This document shows positions 22,198 through 32,585 of a stretch of 64,000 nucleotides of DNA, one piece after another; the first letter of the stretch is position 1; each line of letters begins with the position of its first letter. The translations under genes and the position numbers were made by a program. This stretch comes from Tilletiopsis washingtonensis (Eukaryota > Basidiomycota > Exobasidiomycetes > Entylomatales): NCBI RefSeq assembly GCF_003144115.1, contig NW_020311998.1, positions 433,669-497,668 on the forward strand. Direction: 5' to 3'. Below the pieces are notes generated by a model. The model was not told the DNA's origin, searched no databases, and saw only the letters and a list, made by a program, of their open reading frames with translations.

Positions 22198-25100
22198 CTA
22201 GAGCTGCATGAGACGCTTCGCCTCGGTCACGTCGCCCTGCGCCTCGCGGATGCTGCTGATGACGTCGCCGCGGCTGAGGCCGTACTTGCTGCCCCAGTGC
22301 GCAATGTCCGCCTCGATGCGCTCGCGGCCGCGCGCCACGTCGCCGCTGCGCAGGTACGGCAGCGCCTGCGCCACGATGCTGAAGCCGTACTCGTCGCGGA
22401 AGGCGCACACGTCGCGCGTGAACTTGGCCTTGGCGCGCGCGAGGCGCTCCTCGTGCGTGCTGGTGTGCGCCGTCGTAGAGGCGTTGGAGCGCTCGCGCTC
22501 GCGTGCTTGAGGCGGCGCAAGGGCCGGAGCAGCTTGCTGAGGCGGAGCAGCGGCCGGTGCAGCACGCCGACGCGGCGAAGCCGGTGCGTTGTCGACGACG
22601 CCCAGCTCTGCCGACGAGCGGTCTCGCCACTGCTTGACGTCGCGCATCTTGCGCCGTTCTGCCTCGGCGTGACGCGAGGGTCCCGCCTCTGAGGCCTGTT
22701 GCGCCTCGCGCGCTGGCTTGTGCGTAACACGGGCCGTCGTGGCAGCAGCCTCTGCCGCCGGCTCGCCTTCCTCGTCGTCGCGCGAGAAGTCGTGGTAGCG
22801 GGCGCTGCTGTGGCGCGGCACCAGCGGCTTGCCAGCCTGCGGCGCTGGGCGGGCGTCTGCGATTGTGTGGCGCGGGCGCTTCTCCAGGCGCTGCGCAGGA
22901 GCGGCCGGCGCGGCCTCGTCGGAGCGCCGCCGCTTGAGCTGCGGCGAAACGGCCTCAAGCGGCACCACCTGGCTCGAGCCGACTGCGACGGAGACGTACT
23001 TCTTCGCAGCCGGCTGGGGCGGCAGGCGCGGTGCAGCAGCTGCAACCGGCGGCGGCAGCGGCTGCGCGACGGGCGACGGCACCGGCTTGACGATTGGCAG
23101 CGGCAGCGCCCGCACTGGCTGCTCCGGCGGCTGGACAACTTCGGCATCCGGCGCGCCGTCGAAGCGAGGCACCGCGGCAGGAGTCGGCGAAGTCGTCTGC
23201 GAGGCAGCCTCCTGTCTGTCGGACTGCAGGGCCGCCGTGAGGCTTCTGCGTTTCGCATCGTGGTGCAGCGAGCGCTGCGAGACGTCGGCATGGAAGGCAG
23301 GCGACATGTCTCTGTCGTCGGCCGGAGACTCATCTTCGACGGCACGCCTAGGGGAGCAGGTTAGCCATGGCACGCACAGGAGGCATCGCCACACTTACAA
23401 GGGACTTGATGCCTCGACGGCCATTTCCTCATCAGCGGCCGCCTCCGATGCGGACTCCTCGTCCTCCTCGTCATCCTCGCCCTGCTCGTCCAGCTGCTCA
23501 TCTTGCTCGCCCTGCTCATTCTGCTCATCCTGCGGGCCCTGCTCCACCTGCTGGTCTTGCTCGCCTTGCGCGTCTTGAGCATCGTCCTCTTGCGCGCCCT
23601 TCTCGAGCTGCTCGTCCTGCTCGGCGTCACGCTGCTCGTCTGAGGCACTCTGAGCTGCCTCGGTGCTCGCTCGGCTCTCTGGCTGCGGCGCAGCCACCAC
23701 GTCTGGCCGAGTCGGCGAGCTCTGCAGCGCCTCGGCCTTGACATTGATCTCGTTGATCGAGCCGGGCACCGGCGTGGCGAGCTCGTCGCGCTCAGACTGG
23801 CCCTGCGACGAGTCCTGCGAGGCGCCTTGCGTCTGCTGCTGCGTCTGCGTCTCGCCCTGCATGTCCAGAACGTCGCGGGCCAGGGCGAGGTAGCGCGCCT
23901 CGTTCTTCAGGTAGTGAGTGCGCCACTCCTCGGCCGTGTGGTGCGGATACGTGTCGGTGAGGTCGTGCCAGAGCGCGTCGGGTGGATCGAGCGCCAGCTC
24001 CTGGTCTGCAGACTCTGCATTGTTCGCTGCGGCCTGCGCGTCGGAGAGGATGTCCGCCAGCATGGTCGCGAGCAGCTGCCGCTCAGGCACGGTGAAGGTC
24101 GCAGCAGGCCTAGCGACGGCTTCGGCGGGCGCAGCGGCGGCTGGTGCAGCCGGAGGTGGCGCGGCGCCGTCTTCGCTGCGGAGCGGCGCAGCCTCGGCAG
24201 GCACAGCCTCGGCAGGCGCAGCACTCTTGCCATGGCTGCTGACGGGCGCAGCAGCAGCGACAGCCGGCGGCGCGGGCGCGTCTGCGCTCTCCGCATTCTC
24301 CTCCGCCTCGCTGAGCGGCTCGAACTCCTCGTCGTCTTCGGCGCTCGCCGGAGCGCGGAACGAGACGCGAGGCGCGGTGCCTTTGGAGGCGGCCGCGACT
24401 GCCGGCGCTTCCGAGCCGTCCTGATGAGGGACGCCAGCGGCGACCTCGATGGACTGCTGCTGCGCATCGGCGTTGCTCGCTGGACGCGCCGAAGGACCCG
24501 CCCGCCGCTCCTCCACCTGCGCGCTGCCACCTGCGCTCGCGCGAGCCGGAGCCTTCTTCTTCTTCTGGGCCTGCATCGCAGCTGCCGCCACCTCGGCGGC
24601 CGCGAGGCCGGGCACGCGCGACGCACCAGCGCTGGCCGCGACTGCGTCTTGCAGCGCGGCCGCGGCCTCGGCCTTGCGCTGCCGTGCGCGGTTGGCGTAC
24701 TGCTGGCCGTCGCGCATGTTGTTCGCCAGATGCGTCTGGTACGACGCGGCCGTGTGACGCTGCGTCTGCGCCGCCAGATCTTTGGAGACCTGCAGCACGC
24801 TCCACGGCTCCTCGCGGGCGGCCAGATACTCGACGATCTGCTCGCGGTCCACGCTGTCGTAGGGCACGCGCCTGGAGTAAGAGGTCAGCGCCGAAGCGAC
24901 TGGATCGGTCTCTCCACAGCGTGGCCGTGCTCTTCATGCCATTGCCCTACACGCGTGCACTCACGACTTGCTGGGCACATGCCTCGCCGCAGCGACCGGC
25001 GCCGGCCTCTGCACCGGCGGCGGCGCTGGCTGCTCTGCCTCCTCTTGCTCCTCCTCCTGCTCCTGCGGCTGGTCCTGCAGCGCCTCCTGGCGCGCTGCGG

Positions 25101-25479
25101 CGTGCGCCTCGCTGGCCTCGTGCGCCTGGCGCGCCTCGAGCAGCTTGAGCTGCACGGCAGGGTTGTATGCGCTGCTGCCGATGTCCTGCAGCGCGCCCGC
25201 CTGCACCGAGTCCTCGAGCCACTGCGCCGTCACGGCCGGGATGGGCGGCTGGAAGCCGGCGGTGGAGCGCATCATCTGCTTGCTCTGCGCCGGCGTGTCG
25301 AGGTCGAAGAGCAGCAGGTCGGCCTTGCCGATGCGGTGCGCCTCGGAGCCGCCGTTGCGGCGGATGAGCGAGAGCCAGCGGGCGCGCTGCGCGGCGGCGC
25401 ACTGCGTCGGCACGTGGATGGCCAGCGGCAGGCCGTCGGGGCGCGTGAGCGTCGTGCTGCGCGGCGTGGCCGACGGCAT
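22198..25479 (-). CDS. RAP1: telomere-binding protein Rap1
   Basis: Shelterin-type telomere protein. Three exons (25479-24965, 24871-23399, 23347-22198) encode 1045 aa. An N-terminal BRCT (about 10-90) shows RARWLSLIRRNGGSEAHRIG and AVTAQWLEDSVQAGAL. A first Myb-like module at about 173-228 contains PYDSVDREQIVEYLAAREEP. A second, weaker one near 435-500 contains ALWHDLTDTYPHHTAEEWRT. An extremely acidic Gln/Glu/Asp run (23450-23650) and a disordered Pro/Arg region follow. The C-terminal 75 residues (KFTRDVCAFRDEYGFSIVAQ ... KRLMQL) fit the RCT interaction domain. The BRCT-Myb-Myb-RCT order matches what is known of smut Rap1 rather than the human form with one clear Myb. It is head-to-head with shugoshin. 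Identification rests on domain order because each domain is divergent. Confidence 0.82.
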
Positions 25480-26143
25480 GGTGGCAAGTGCGGTGCAGGG
25501 CGAGCGCGGAGGAGTGTGAGAGATACCGCAGCAGCGGCAGCCGTGTGGCGCCAGCGAGCGGCGCGGGTGCGTGCGGGGCCAGCGAGCGGCGCGGGTGCGT
25601 GCGGGGCCAGCGAGCGGGGCGCGGCGGTGGTGAGAAGGAGAGCGACACGGCGCCGCCGGCTCATCATCGCGAGCGCGGCGGCGGGGCGCGTCGCGATGCG
25701 TGTTAATTGCGTGCGCCTGACGGTGCGATGGCAGCGCAGCGGCGGCGCCAGCGTGTCTGCATCCGGAGCAGCGAATCCGAGCATGGCCTGTCTCAGCCCC
25801 AAGCACAGCGACGTGCTATATAGCTCACACTGAGCGGACGAGGGAGCAGCGCTGCGGGGCGCTGGCTGGAGCGTGGGAGCAGCTTCGCGGGTCAGGTGAC
25901 CTGCCGCGTGTGGCGGAGCGGTGCGCGTCTGGCCGAGCGGCGCTGTTGATCTGCGGCGCGCGGGAGCACTCGGCTCGCCTTGGCTTGTCCGCTCGCTCGC
26001 TCGCTTCTCACGTGTCGCGGCCTGCCTCCCGTCTCCGTCTCCCGCGTCTCCTCCTCGCCTCCATCCCTGCTCTGCCGCACGTCCGCACTGCTCTACCCCG
26101 CACCGCGTGCCGAGCGTCTGCTGCCGTGCAGCATCCGCTGCCG
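25480..26143. promoter_or_regulatory. bidirectional RAP1/SGO1 promoter
   Basis: A 664-bp gap between the divergent starts. It holds a 28-bp tandem repeat on the RAP1 side and an isolated CTATATAG palindrome at about 25817-25824, some 320-340 bp from either start, which may be a TATA element. The SGO1-proximal half is C/T-rich. Confidence 0.45.
25551..25621. repeat. 28-bp tandem repeat, about 2.5 copies
   Basis: Two identical 28-bp units (25551-25578 and 25579-25606), each starting CCAGCGAGCGGCGCGGGTGC, are followed by a partial third copy. They lie 70-150 bp upstream of the RAP1 start codon. Confidence 0.85.
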
Positions 26144-28479
26144 ATGCCCGCCTCGACGCGCCTCAGCGGCGCATACGGCGGCGCCAGCTCGGCCGCCAAC
26201 ATCGAGCACATCCTCGAGCACTTCGACCAGTGTCAGTGCTGCTGAGCGCTGCGACGTGCGCTGCCGCTCACACCCTCACCCGCAGTCAAGCGCAAGCACA
26301 TCACGCAGAACCGCGACATCATCAAGACGAACGCGCTGGCGCAGATCCGCATCCGCGAGCTCGAGACGCGCATCCAGGGCCTCGAGGCCGAGCGCACCGA
26401 GCAGTGTCTCGATGCCACACGCCTGCGCGCCGCACTGGCACAGTCCGAGCACGCCGGGCAGGCCGCAAAGCGCGCATGGCAGGCGCTCGGCCGCAGCCTG
26501 CGTGTGCTCTGTGCCCCCGGCGAGCCGAGCCATGGGCTGGGGCTGGGCGGCGCAGGCATGTACGACGAGTACGCCGGCGCAGAGCTCGAGCCGCATCGGC
26601 GGCCAGGCATGCGCGTCACGCTGGACCCGCACGCGCTGCCGGCGGGCATTGCCCGCTCAATAGCGCGGCCGCCCGAGGCGCGCATCGCAGATGTGCAGGA
26701 GGAGGAGGAGGAGGGGGCATGGGGCGCGGCGCCGCGGCAAGACGTCTTTGAGTATGCCTCCGAGTCCGAGGCCGAGTACGGCGCACCGGTGCGGAGGCGC
26801 TTCGGCGCGCCGGTGATGGCGCCAGGCGCGCGTGCCGCAACGCCCGGCGCCCGGCGCATCACCGTGCCGGCAGGCTCGTCTGCCGCGCTGCCGCCGCCGA
26901 CGATCCTCGACGCTTCGGGCGCGCCAAGCCCGGTGCACAGCCCGGCCTTTGGCATCGACGAGTCGGGCCGCTTCGCCGCGCCCGAGCTCTTGACCTCGGC
27001 GTCAGAAGACGAGATGGTGCGACTGGTCGAGCCGACCCGGGGCTCAGAGGCGGCCTACTCTTCGCGCCAGGCCAAGGCACGGCGCTCGTCGCGGCGACAG
27101 AGCGGCTACCAGGGCGCCGAGCTGCAGCTCACCAGCGAGGACGAGGGCATGAGCGATGCGGCGCCGCAGCTGCGGCACAAGGAGAGCGTGGAGAGTCTGA
27201 GCTCGTGCTTTGACGAGGAGATTATGCTGTCGGATGATGACGATGCCGACACGACGCTGCGTCAGAGCGCACCAGTACCAGGTGAGTGTGACGTGCAGGC
27301 GTGTGCGGCATAGCTGATCGTGTGGCAGCCACCGCAGCGCGCAAGCGAAAAGAGCCGGCCTCGGCGGTCTCGAGTGAGCCCGTGCCGAACGAGGAAGACT
27401 CAGGCGCGCCAGCGGGGCGCAGCCGGCGGGCCAGCTCGCGCTCGCGCGGCAGCACCGTCAACTACGCGCTGCCGAAGCTGAACACCAAGATGCGCAAGCC
27501 CGACCCGTCTGACCGCATCCCCGCGCCGCACTCTGGCGACGAGCGAGCCAGCTCCGCCGACGAAGGCGACGCCACGGTGCGCTCGCGCAAGAAGGCCATT
27601 GGCAGCGTCGCCAGCTCGGGCGACCTGAGCGACATTCGCAGGCAGCACGAGGACGCTGCGGCGCAGCGCGATGCCGCTGCAGACGGCGACGCGCTCGATG
27701 CGGGCGACGACTCGCTGGCTCAGCTCATGAGCCAGGAGAGCGACGCCGCGGCGGTGCGGCGCCTCACGCCCGCCATCGAGCAGGGCCCGTGGCGGCGAGC
27801 ATCGGTGGCGCCGCGCGCCGCGCGCAAGGCCGCCAGCTACGCCGAGACGTCCGACTCTGAGACCGAGGTGCGGCGCCCGCGGCAGAGCAAGGCGAAGCGG
27901 CAGAGCCACATTGCGCCCGACGACGACGCGACGCCGCCGGCGAAGGCCGCGGTTGCGCCAACTGCGGTGGAGCCCGCCCCTGCACCGCGCGCATCTGCTG
28001 CACCAAGCGGGCGCCTCTCCGTCTCGGCCATCACGCTGCAGGACCTCGGCTTCAGCGGCATCGAGCTCAGTCCGCTCCCGCCGCGCACGTCCGCCGTCAG
28101 CCTGCCGAAGAGCTCGACGATGGCGCCGCGCAGCCGCAGCCTCTCGAGCGGGCCGCTCAGCCGCCCGAGCCTGCAGGGCACCAAGGCGCCGCGCGAGCGC
28201 TCCGCCAGCGGCAACACGGTGCTGCCCGAGCGGCCACGCACCTTTTCCGGCGCGCCCAGCAAGGCCCTCGCCAACGCCAGCGACGGCAAGCAGCGCGCCA
28301 GCCTCCACGCCGCGCTGACGACGCCAAAGGCGCGCGTGCCGCCGAGCACGGGCAGGGCCCTGTCGTCGCCGTCCTCCTCGGCCTCCTCCTCGCCCATGCG
28401 CAAGGCCCTCAAGCCGGCCGCCAAGCCGGCTGCGGCGCCGCCACGCGCCCCCGCGGCGAAAGGGCCGGCCGCGTCCTAG
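26144..28479 (+). CDS. SGO1: shugoshin, centromeric cohesin protector
   Basis: Recruits PP2A and protects centromeric cohesin. Three exons (26144-26231, 26286-27281, 27329-28479) encode 744 aa. The N-terminal coiled coil (about 28-75: FKRKHITQNRDIIKTNALAQ, then RIRELETRIQGLEAER) is the family's PP2A-binding helix. The basic SGO box lies near residues 395-420 (GSTVNYALPKLNTKMRKP), exactly as in fungal shugoshins. Between and after them are long disordered Ser/Arg and acidic stretches, including a polyglutamate run at about 26698-26714. The first donor is GTCAGT rather than the usual GTGAGT. The start ATG gives a 29-residue lead to the coiled coil. It shares a promoter region with RAP1. The two hallmark motifs make the call firm despite low overall conservation. 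Confidence 0.93.
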
Positions 28480-29076
28480 AGCTTCCTGTCGCTGTATCCA
28501 TTGCCACATCATATACACCCGCCTCCGCCTCCTGCAATGTGACGAGCTGCATGCACGGCCATGGCGAGTGTGCATGACCTGTGCGGCGCTTGGCGTGCGA
28601 GGCGTGTGAGCATGCTTCAGACGGTGCGATGCGTGGCCACTGATGCGCGCTGTTGCAGTGACTGCTAGCTACGCCTGGACATAGCGTTGCCTGCCGCAAG
28701 GCGCACGTGCAAGAGGCAAGGAAGAGCGCTGCATCAGCTTGTGTGACTTTGCTCTGTTTTGAGCTTCCTGTCAACCCTCTGCTGCATCAGAACAGGCCCG
28801 CAGGTTGCAGCGCGCGCAGTTACCGCAGCTACAAGGCTTGCAAGCAGCCTGGAGGTCAACTGAATAGCCCTCACTGATGCTGACTGACTCTGGCTTCATG
28901 TCTGCTCTTGCTAATCATGCTTTCATTGATCAGCAAGCAGCAGCACTGGCAGGTAGCACATCCGCAAGCGCGCAAGATGGCATAGAACCTCGAAAGGGTG
29001 CAGGAGCTGCCACAGGAGGCGTTGCGAAGCTTAGACAAATTCTGATACACCCCCAAAGTAACCACAACATCAAGCA
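28480..29076. other. intergenic between SGO1 and the tRNA gene
   Basis: About 600 bp with a lower GC content than the coding regions. It holds the SGO1 3' UTR. No gene was recognised. Confidence 0.4.
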
Positions 29077-29170
29077 GGGGATATGGGGTAGGGGCAACCT
29101 TAGTCCTTCGCATCATCGCAAGATCTTGTCGAATCTGGACTGGCCGGGGGTTCGAGTCCCCCTATCTCCA
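29077..29170 (+). tRNA. tRNA-Ala(CGC) with a 23-nt intron
   Basis: Acceptor strands GGGGATA and TATCTCC pair with one G3:U70 wobble, the classic alanine identity element; the discriminator is A. The D stem GGGT/ACCT, the anticodon stem AGTCC/GGACT and the T stem GGGGG/CCCCC with loop TTCGAGT are all perfect or nearly so. Box B (GGTTCGAGTCC) is exact. The anticodon loop reads TT-CGC-A, then an intron at 29113-29135 at the canonical position after nt 37. CGAA within the intron can pair with TTCG of the loop, as expected of fungal pre-tRNA. Mature length is 71 nt. An alternative anticodon is unlikely given the intron position rule. Confidence 0.88.
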
Positions 29171-29175
29171 AAAAC

Positions 29176-29180
29176 TTTTT
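29176..29180 (+). terminator. RNA polymerase III terminator of the tRNA
   Basis: A run of five T residues starts six bases past the tRNA 3' end. Confidence 0.75.
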
Positions 29181-30133
29181 GCACTTTTGACGCCCGATTT
29201 ATTTTTCCGTTTTGTTCCCCACTCGATCGACCTGTCCCGCAGCTTCTGGGCCTCTGTGCTGCTGCGTTTTGCTTTCAGATGACTGCTGGGAGGCCCAGCT
29301 ACGGTCAGAGAGCTTCGGAAGGCTGTTCTGGGCAGCCAGCTACGAGGAAGACGAGCTCTAGCCCACGCGCTCATGGTCCACGGGGCGCGGCGCGCTGGGT
29401 TGTCCCGCGTGCACCCACCAGCGCTCCGAATGTGAGATCTGGGCATTGTATGAAGCTGCGACTGGAGGGCATCTATACGTCCTGCTGACAGCAGCGCTTC
29501 AGATACCCGGCTAGCTGTATCGTGTGGCGAAGGCGTTGTGCAGCTCATGCGGTAGGGGCGGGTTCGGACGGGACGCGCCGCGCGCGTCACAGCAGACGTC
29601 TGAAGCCGCGCGGCTCTGAGCAATGGGCCTGCAAAGCGAAGACTACGCCATGCGGCAAAGGCGGTTTGCATTGTTAGAATACGTCCAACGCAGCTCCGGG
29701 AGGACGCTGCCGAAGCGAGCGGGCCTGGAGGCCCTGACAGACGCCGTTGCGGCTCCGCTGCGGTCTTCGCAGCGCTTTCGCGCGCGCGAGGCCGACCACG
29801 CCTGACGGCGGCCCGGCATCAGCGCTCGACGCCTCTTCTCTGCCGATGATACGTCTCACAGGGCTGATGTGGTCGCTGCCTGGGAGCCTCACACACTCTA
29901 TAGTCGAGAAGGCAGCGATACGGCAGCGCAAGCGGATATTGCCAGACGATGGGCCCATCTGCGGCAGACGCCGTCGCAGCGTACACGAGCCAACAGCTCC
30001 GTGTCTCGGCGCCTTACCAGCTCTGCACGCCGTCACATCACTGTTTCACTGCAAAGCACGTGGCATTGAACGGACAGGTATGCATGGAAGCGGTCTAGGG
30101 AAGGGTAGCAGAGTCGGCGGCGGCGGTGGACGC
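29181..30133. other. intergenic, no gene seen
   Basis: About 950 bp between the tRNA and the stop codon of the sugar porter. Short open frames on both strands show no domain and no consistent codon bias. Confidence 0.4.
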
Positions 30134-32585
30134 CTACGCCTGCTGCTCGGGCGCCGTGGGCTGCGCAGGCGACTTCTCGCGCACGGCGCCGTCGCCAAAG
30201 TACTTGCGCGCCTCGTGCTCGAGGTCCTCGCCGACGAGGCGTGGCATCTCGAGCGAGTGCTTGACGGTCCAAATGTCCAGGGCATGGGCCTGCGCGAACA
30301 TCTGCAGAGGGGTGAGCGGGCGTGGGGGACAAGTGCGGCAGGGCACTCACGACATCGAGCTCCTCGAGGCTGCGGCTCTTGGCTGTGGGGGGGTGTGAGC
30401 GAGGCGCAGCAAAGCATGACCAGCGTACGCACTCTCGGGGAAGAAAAAGTAGACCATCGGCACGAGCGCGGCGTTGGTCACGGCGAACACGATGTACGTG
30501 CGGTACGTCAACGCCGCGAGCCTACATGGGGGTCAGCGCGTGGTGTGAGAGGCTGCTGAGGGCGACGCACATGGGCGGCGAGATCATGACGATGAGCCAG
30601 TTGATGAGCCAGTTCATCTGGAGAAGGTGTGAGCGCCAGTGAGCGACGCGCGAGGCATGCCACTCACGAGCGTCGCGAGGGCGTTGGCCTGGATGCGCGT
30701 GCGCAGGTTCGTGACCTCGGCCGGGTAGAGCCAGGTCAGGCCGAGCCACGACACGCCGAAGAAGGTGTTAAACACTGCGAATGGTCAGCGTTTGTAGTGC
30801 TTGCCGCATCGCCGCTCTCACGGAAGATAAAGGTCACGGCCGTGATGCCGGGCGCGGGTGCGAGGACCGGCGCGCCCTCCGCGTCGATGATGCCCGTGCT
30901 CACGCAGCCTGCAATGACGGCCATGCAGATCGAACAGCCAATGGCGCCCGTAAGGAGCAGCTTGCGGCGGCCGAGGCGCTCGATGAGCGGCAGCGCGAGG
31001 CAGCCGGCCAGGAAGTACTCCGTGCCTGGACGGGGCGTCAGAGAAGCTCAGGCAGCTGGGTCGCGCAACTCACCGTTCACACCAGCCAGCAGGCGCGACA
31101 TCTCCTGCTCAAAGCCGAGCGAGTTCTCCAGGAGAGTGCTGAGGTAGTACGTCACCAGGTTGATACCTGCGGGACAGGTAAGCATCGAGCGCATCTGGGG
31201 TCACATCTGCACACGCACCGCCGATCTGCTGGCCGAACTGCGCGGCGACGGCAATCGTCGTGCGCTGCAGGTTGCGGCTCGGTCCGCGGTCGAGGAGCTC
31301 GCGGAACTTGAAGCCGCCGCCGGCCATCTGGACGTGCAGCGTCTCCTCGATGTTGCGCATCTCCAGCGCCACCTCGGACGAGTCGAGCGGCGCGTCGGAC
31401 AGGCGGGCAATGACGTCGCGCGCCTCCTCGCGGCGGCCGCGCATCATCAGCCAGCGCGGGCTGTCGGGCAGGAAGAGCACGGCGACCATGACGAAGAGGC
31501 AGAAGACAATCTGGAAGGCCAGCGGGAAGCGCCAGCGGATGCTGCCCTCGAGGAAGAAGACTGCGCTGTGCGTCAGCGCCAAGCTGCTGCCGTCTGCCCG
31601 GGTGACTCACACGCGTAGCCGATCCAGTATGAAATGGCAATGCCTCCAGCGATGAGGGCACCGGCGAGAATGATGAGGAAGCCGCGCTGGTGCGGCTTGG
31701 CGCACTCGCTCTGCCACGTCGGGATGGTCGACTGCGCCCGAGTCAGCCGCAGCACGTCGCCGTTGCCCTACCACTACTCACAGTCACGATGCCGTTGCCA
31801 ACGCCGCCGACGACACGGCCAGCGCAGAAGAGACCGTACGACGTCGCCGGGCTGCCGCCGAGCGCGACCTGCGGAATCGTGCCGATGATCATGACAGCCA
31901 GGCCCCAGAAGACCGACGAGCGGCGGCCTCAGCCGTCGCCGTAGAACAGCACGGCGATGGCGCCGAGCACACAGCCGATCTGGTACACGGCGACACCGTT
32001 GGCCTGGATCGCCTCGGTGCCGAGACACATGCCCGGCTCCTGGCAGAGCGCTGCACGGCAAGTCAGCATCGCAACGCCGAGAGTGCCCTGTCCCTGCACT
32101 CACCGTTCGACGGGGTGAATGGCGTCATGAGCGGGATGGCCCGCTGAAAGTCGTCGAGCGTGAGCAGGCCAGACATGACACCTGTGCGCGCGTGTTAGCG
32201 AGGCGGAGGCAGCGTCGGTCGTGCAGACTCGCCCTGGTCGTAGCCTGCGAGGAGTCGTCAGTATGTGCAGCGTGCAGCATGCGTTGCTTGACTCACCAAA
32301 GGCCAGGAAGCCCGACGAGCAGGCCACGCCAATGGCGAGGTTCAGCGCGCGGCCGCTGATCTTGCCGTCCTTGCTGATCGGCCACTCGGGCAGGTTCGAG
32401 AGGCGGTGCGTGAAGCGGCGGAACGCGGTCTTCGGCTCCTCGTCCTTCACCGGCGGCACGTAGAGCTGCTCGCCCTTCTCGCCGGCGGGCGCCGTCGGCG
32501 CAGCGGCGGTGGCATGCGAGTCGCGCGTCGAGGCGCCCGACGCGGGCGAGGCAGGCCGCTGGGCCAGGGCTTCGGCAGCGCTCAT
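30134..32585 (-). CDS. MFS sugar porter with one in-frame TGA
   Basis: Plasma-membrane sugar transporter of the major facilitator superfamily. Thirteen exons from 32585 to 30134 keep one frame for 616 codons, but codon 167 is TGA (31931-31929), within FYGDG-stop-GRRSSVFWG, the loop where homologues read GDRLGRRK. All else is intact: FGYDQGVMSGLL, LPDSPRWLMMRGRREEA, AQFGQQIGG, ERLGRRKLLLTG, PAEVTNLRTR and FPETKSRSLEELD. A 12-nt exon (32244-32233) carries GYDQ and is followed by an intron with a GC donor. The N-terminus is a long cytosolic Ala/Pro/Thr region. Explanations are a recent null allele, a base error or read-through. The substrate (hexose or disaccharide) is uncertain. Confidence 0.8.
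32182..32244 (-). other. 12-nt microexon followed by a GC-AG intron
   Basis: On the minus strand a CTCGCAG acceptor precedes the exon GCTACGACCAGG, followed by a GCGAGT donor and a 51-nt intron ending GCACAG. The product joins as FGYDQGVMSG, the conserved first-helix motif of sugar porters. Confidence 0.75.

Noticed and set aside
23450-23680. Plus-strand frame with Ser/Cys and Ala/Arg repeats opposite the RAP1 acidic block
   Set aside because: It is the antisense shadow of the Gln/Glu repeat codons in RAP1.
29162-29671. Minus-strand frame of 169 codons after the tRNA
   Set aside because: It overlaps the tRNA terminator region, lacks a domain and shows no consistent codon bias.
30134-32585. 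Splitting the sugar porter into two genes at the TGA
   Set aside because: Neither half would be a complete transporter, no start or promoter is visible after the stop, and the frame continues unchanged through conserved motifs.
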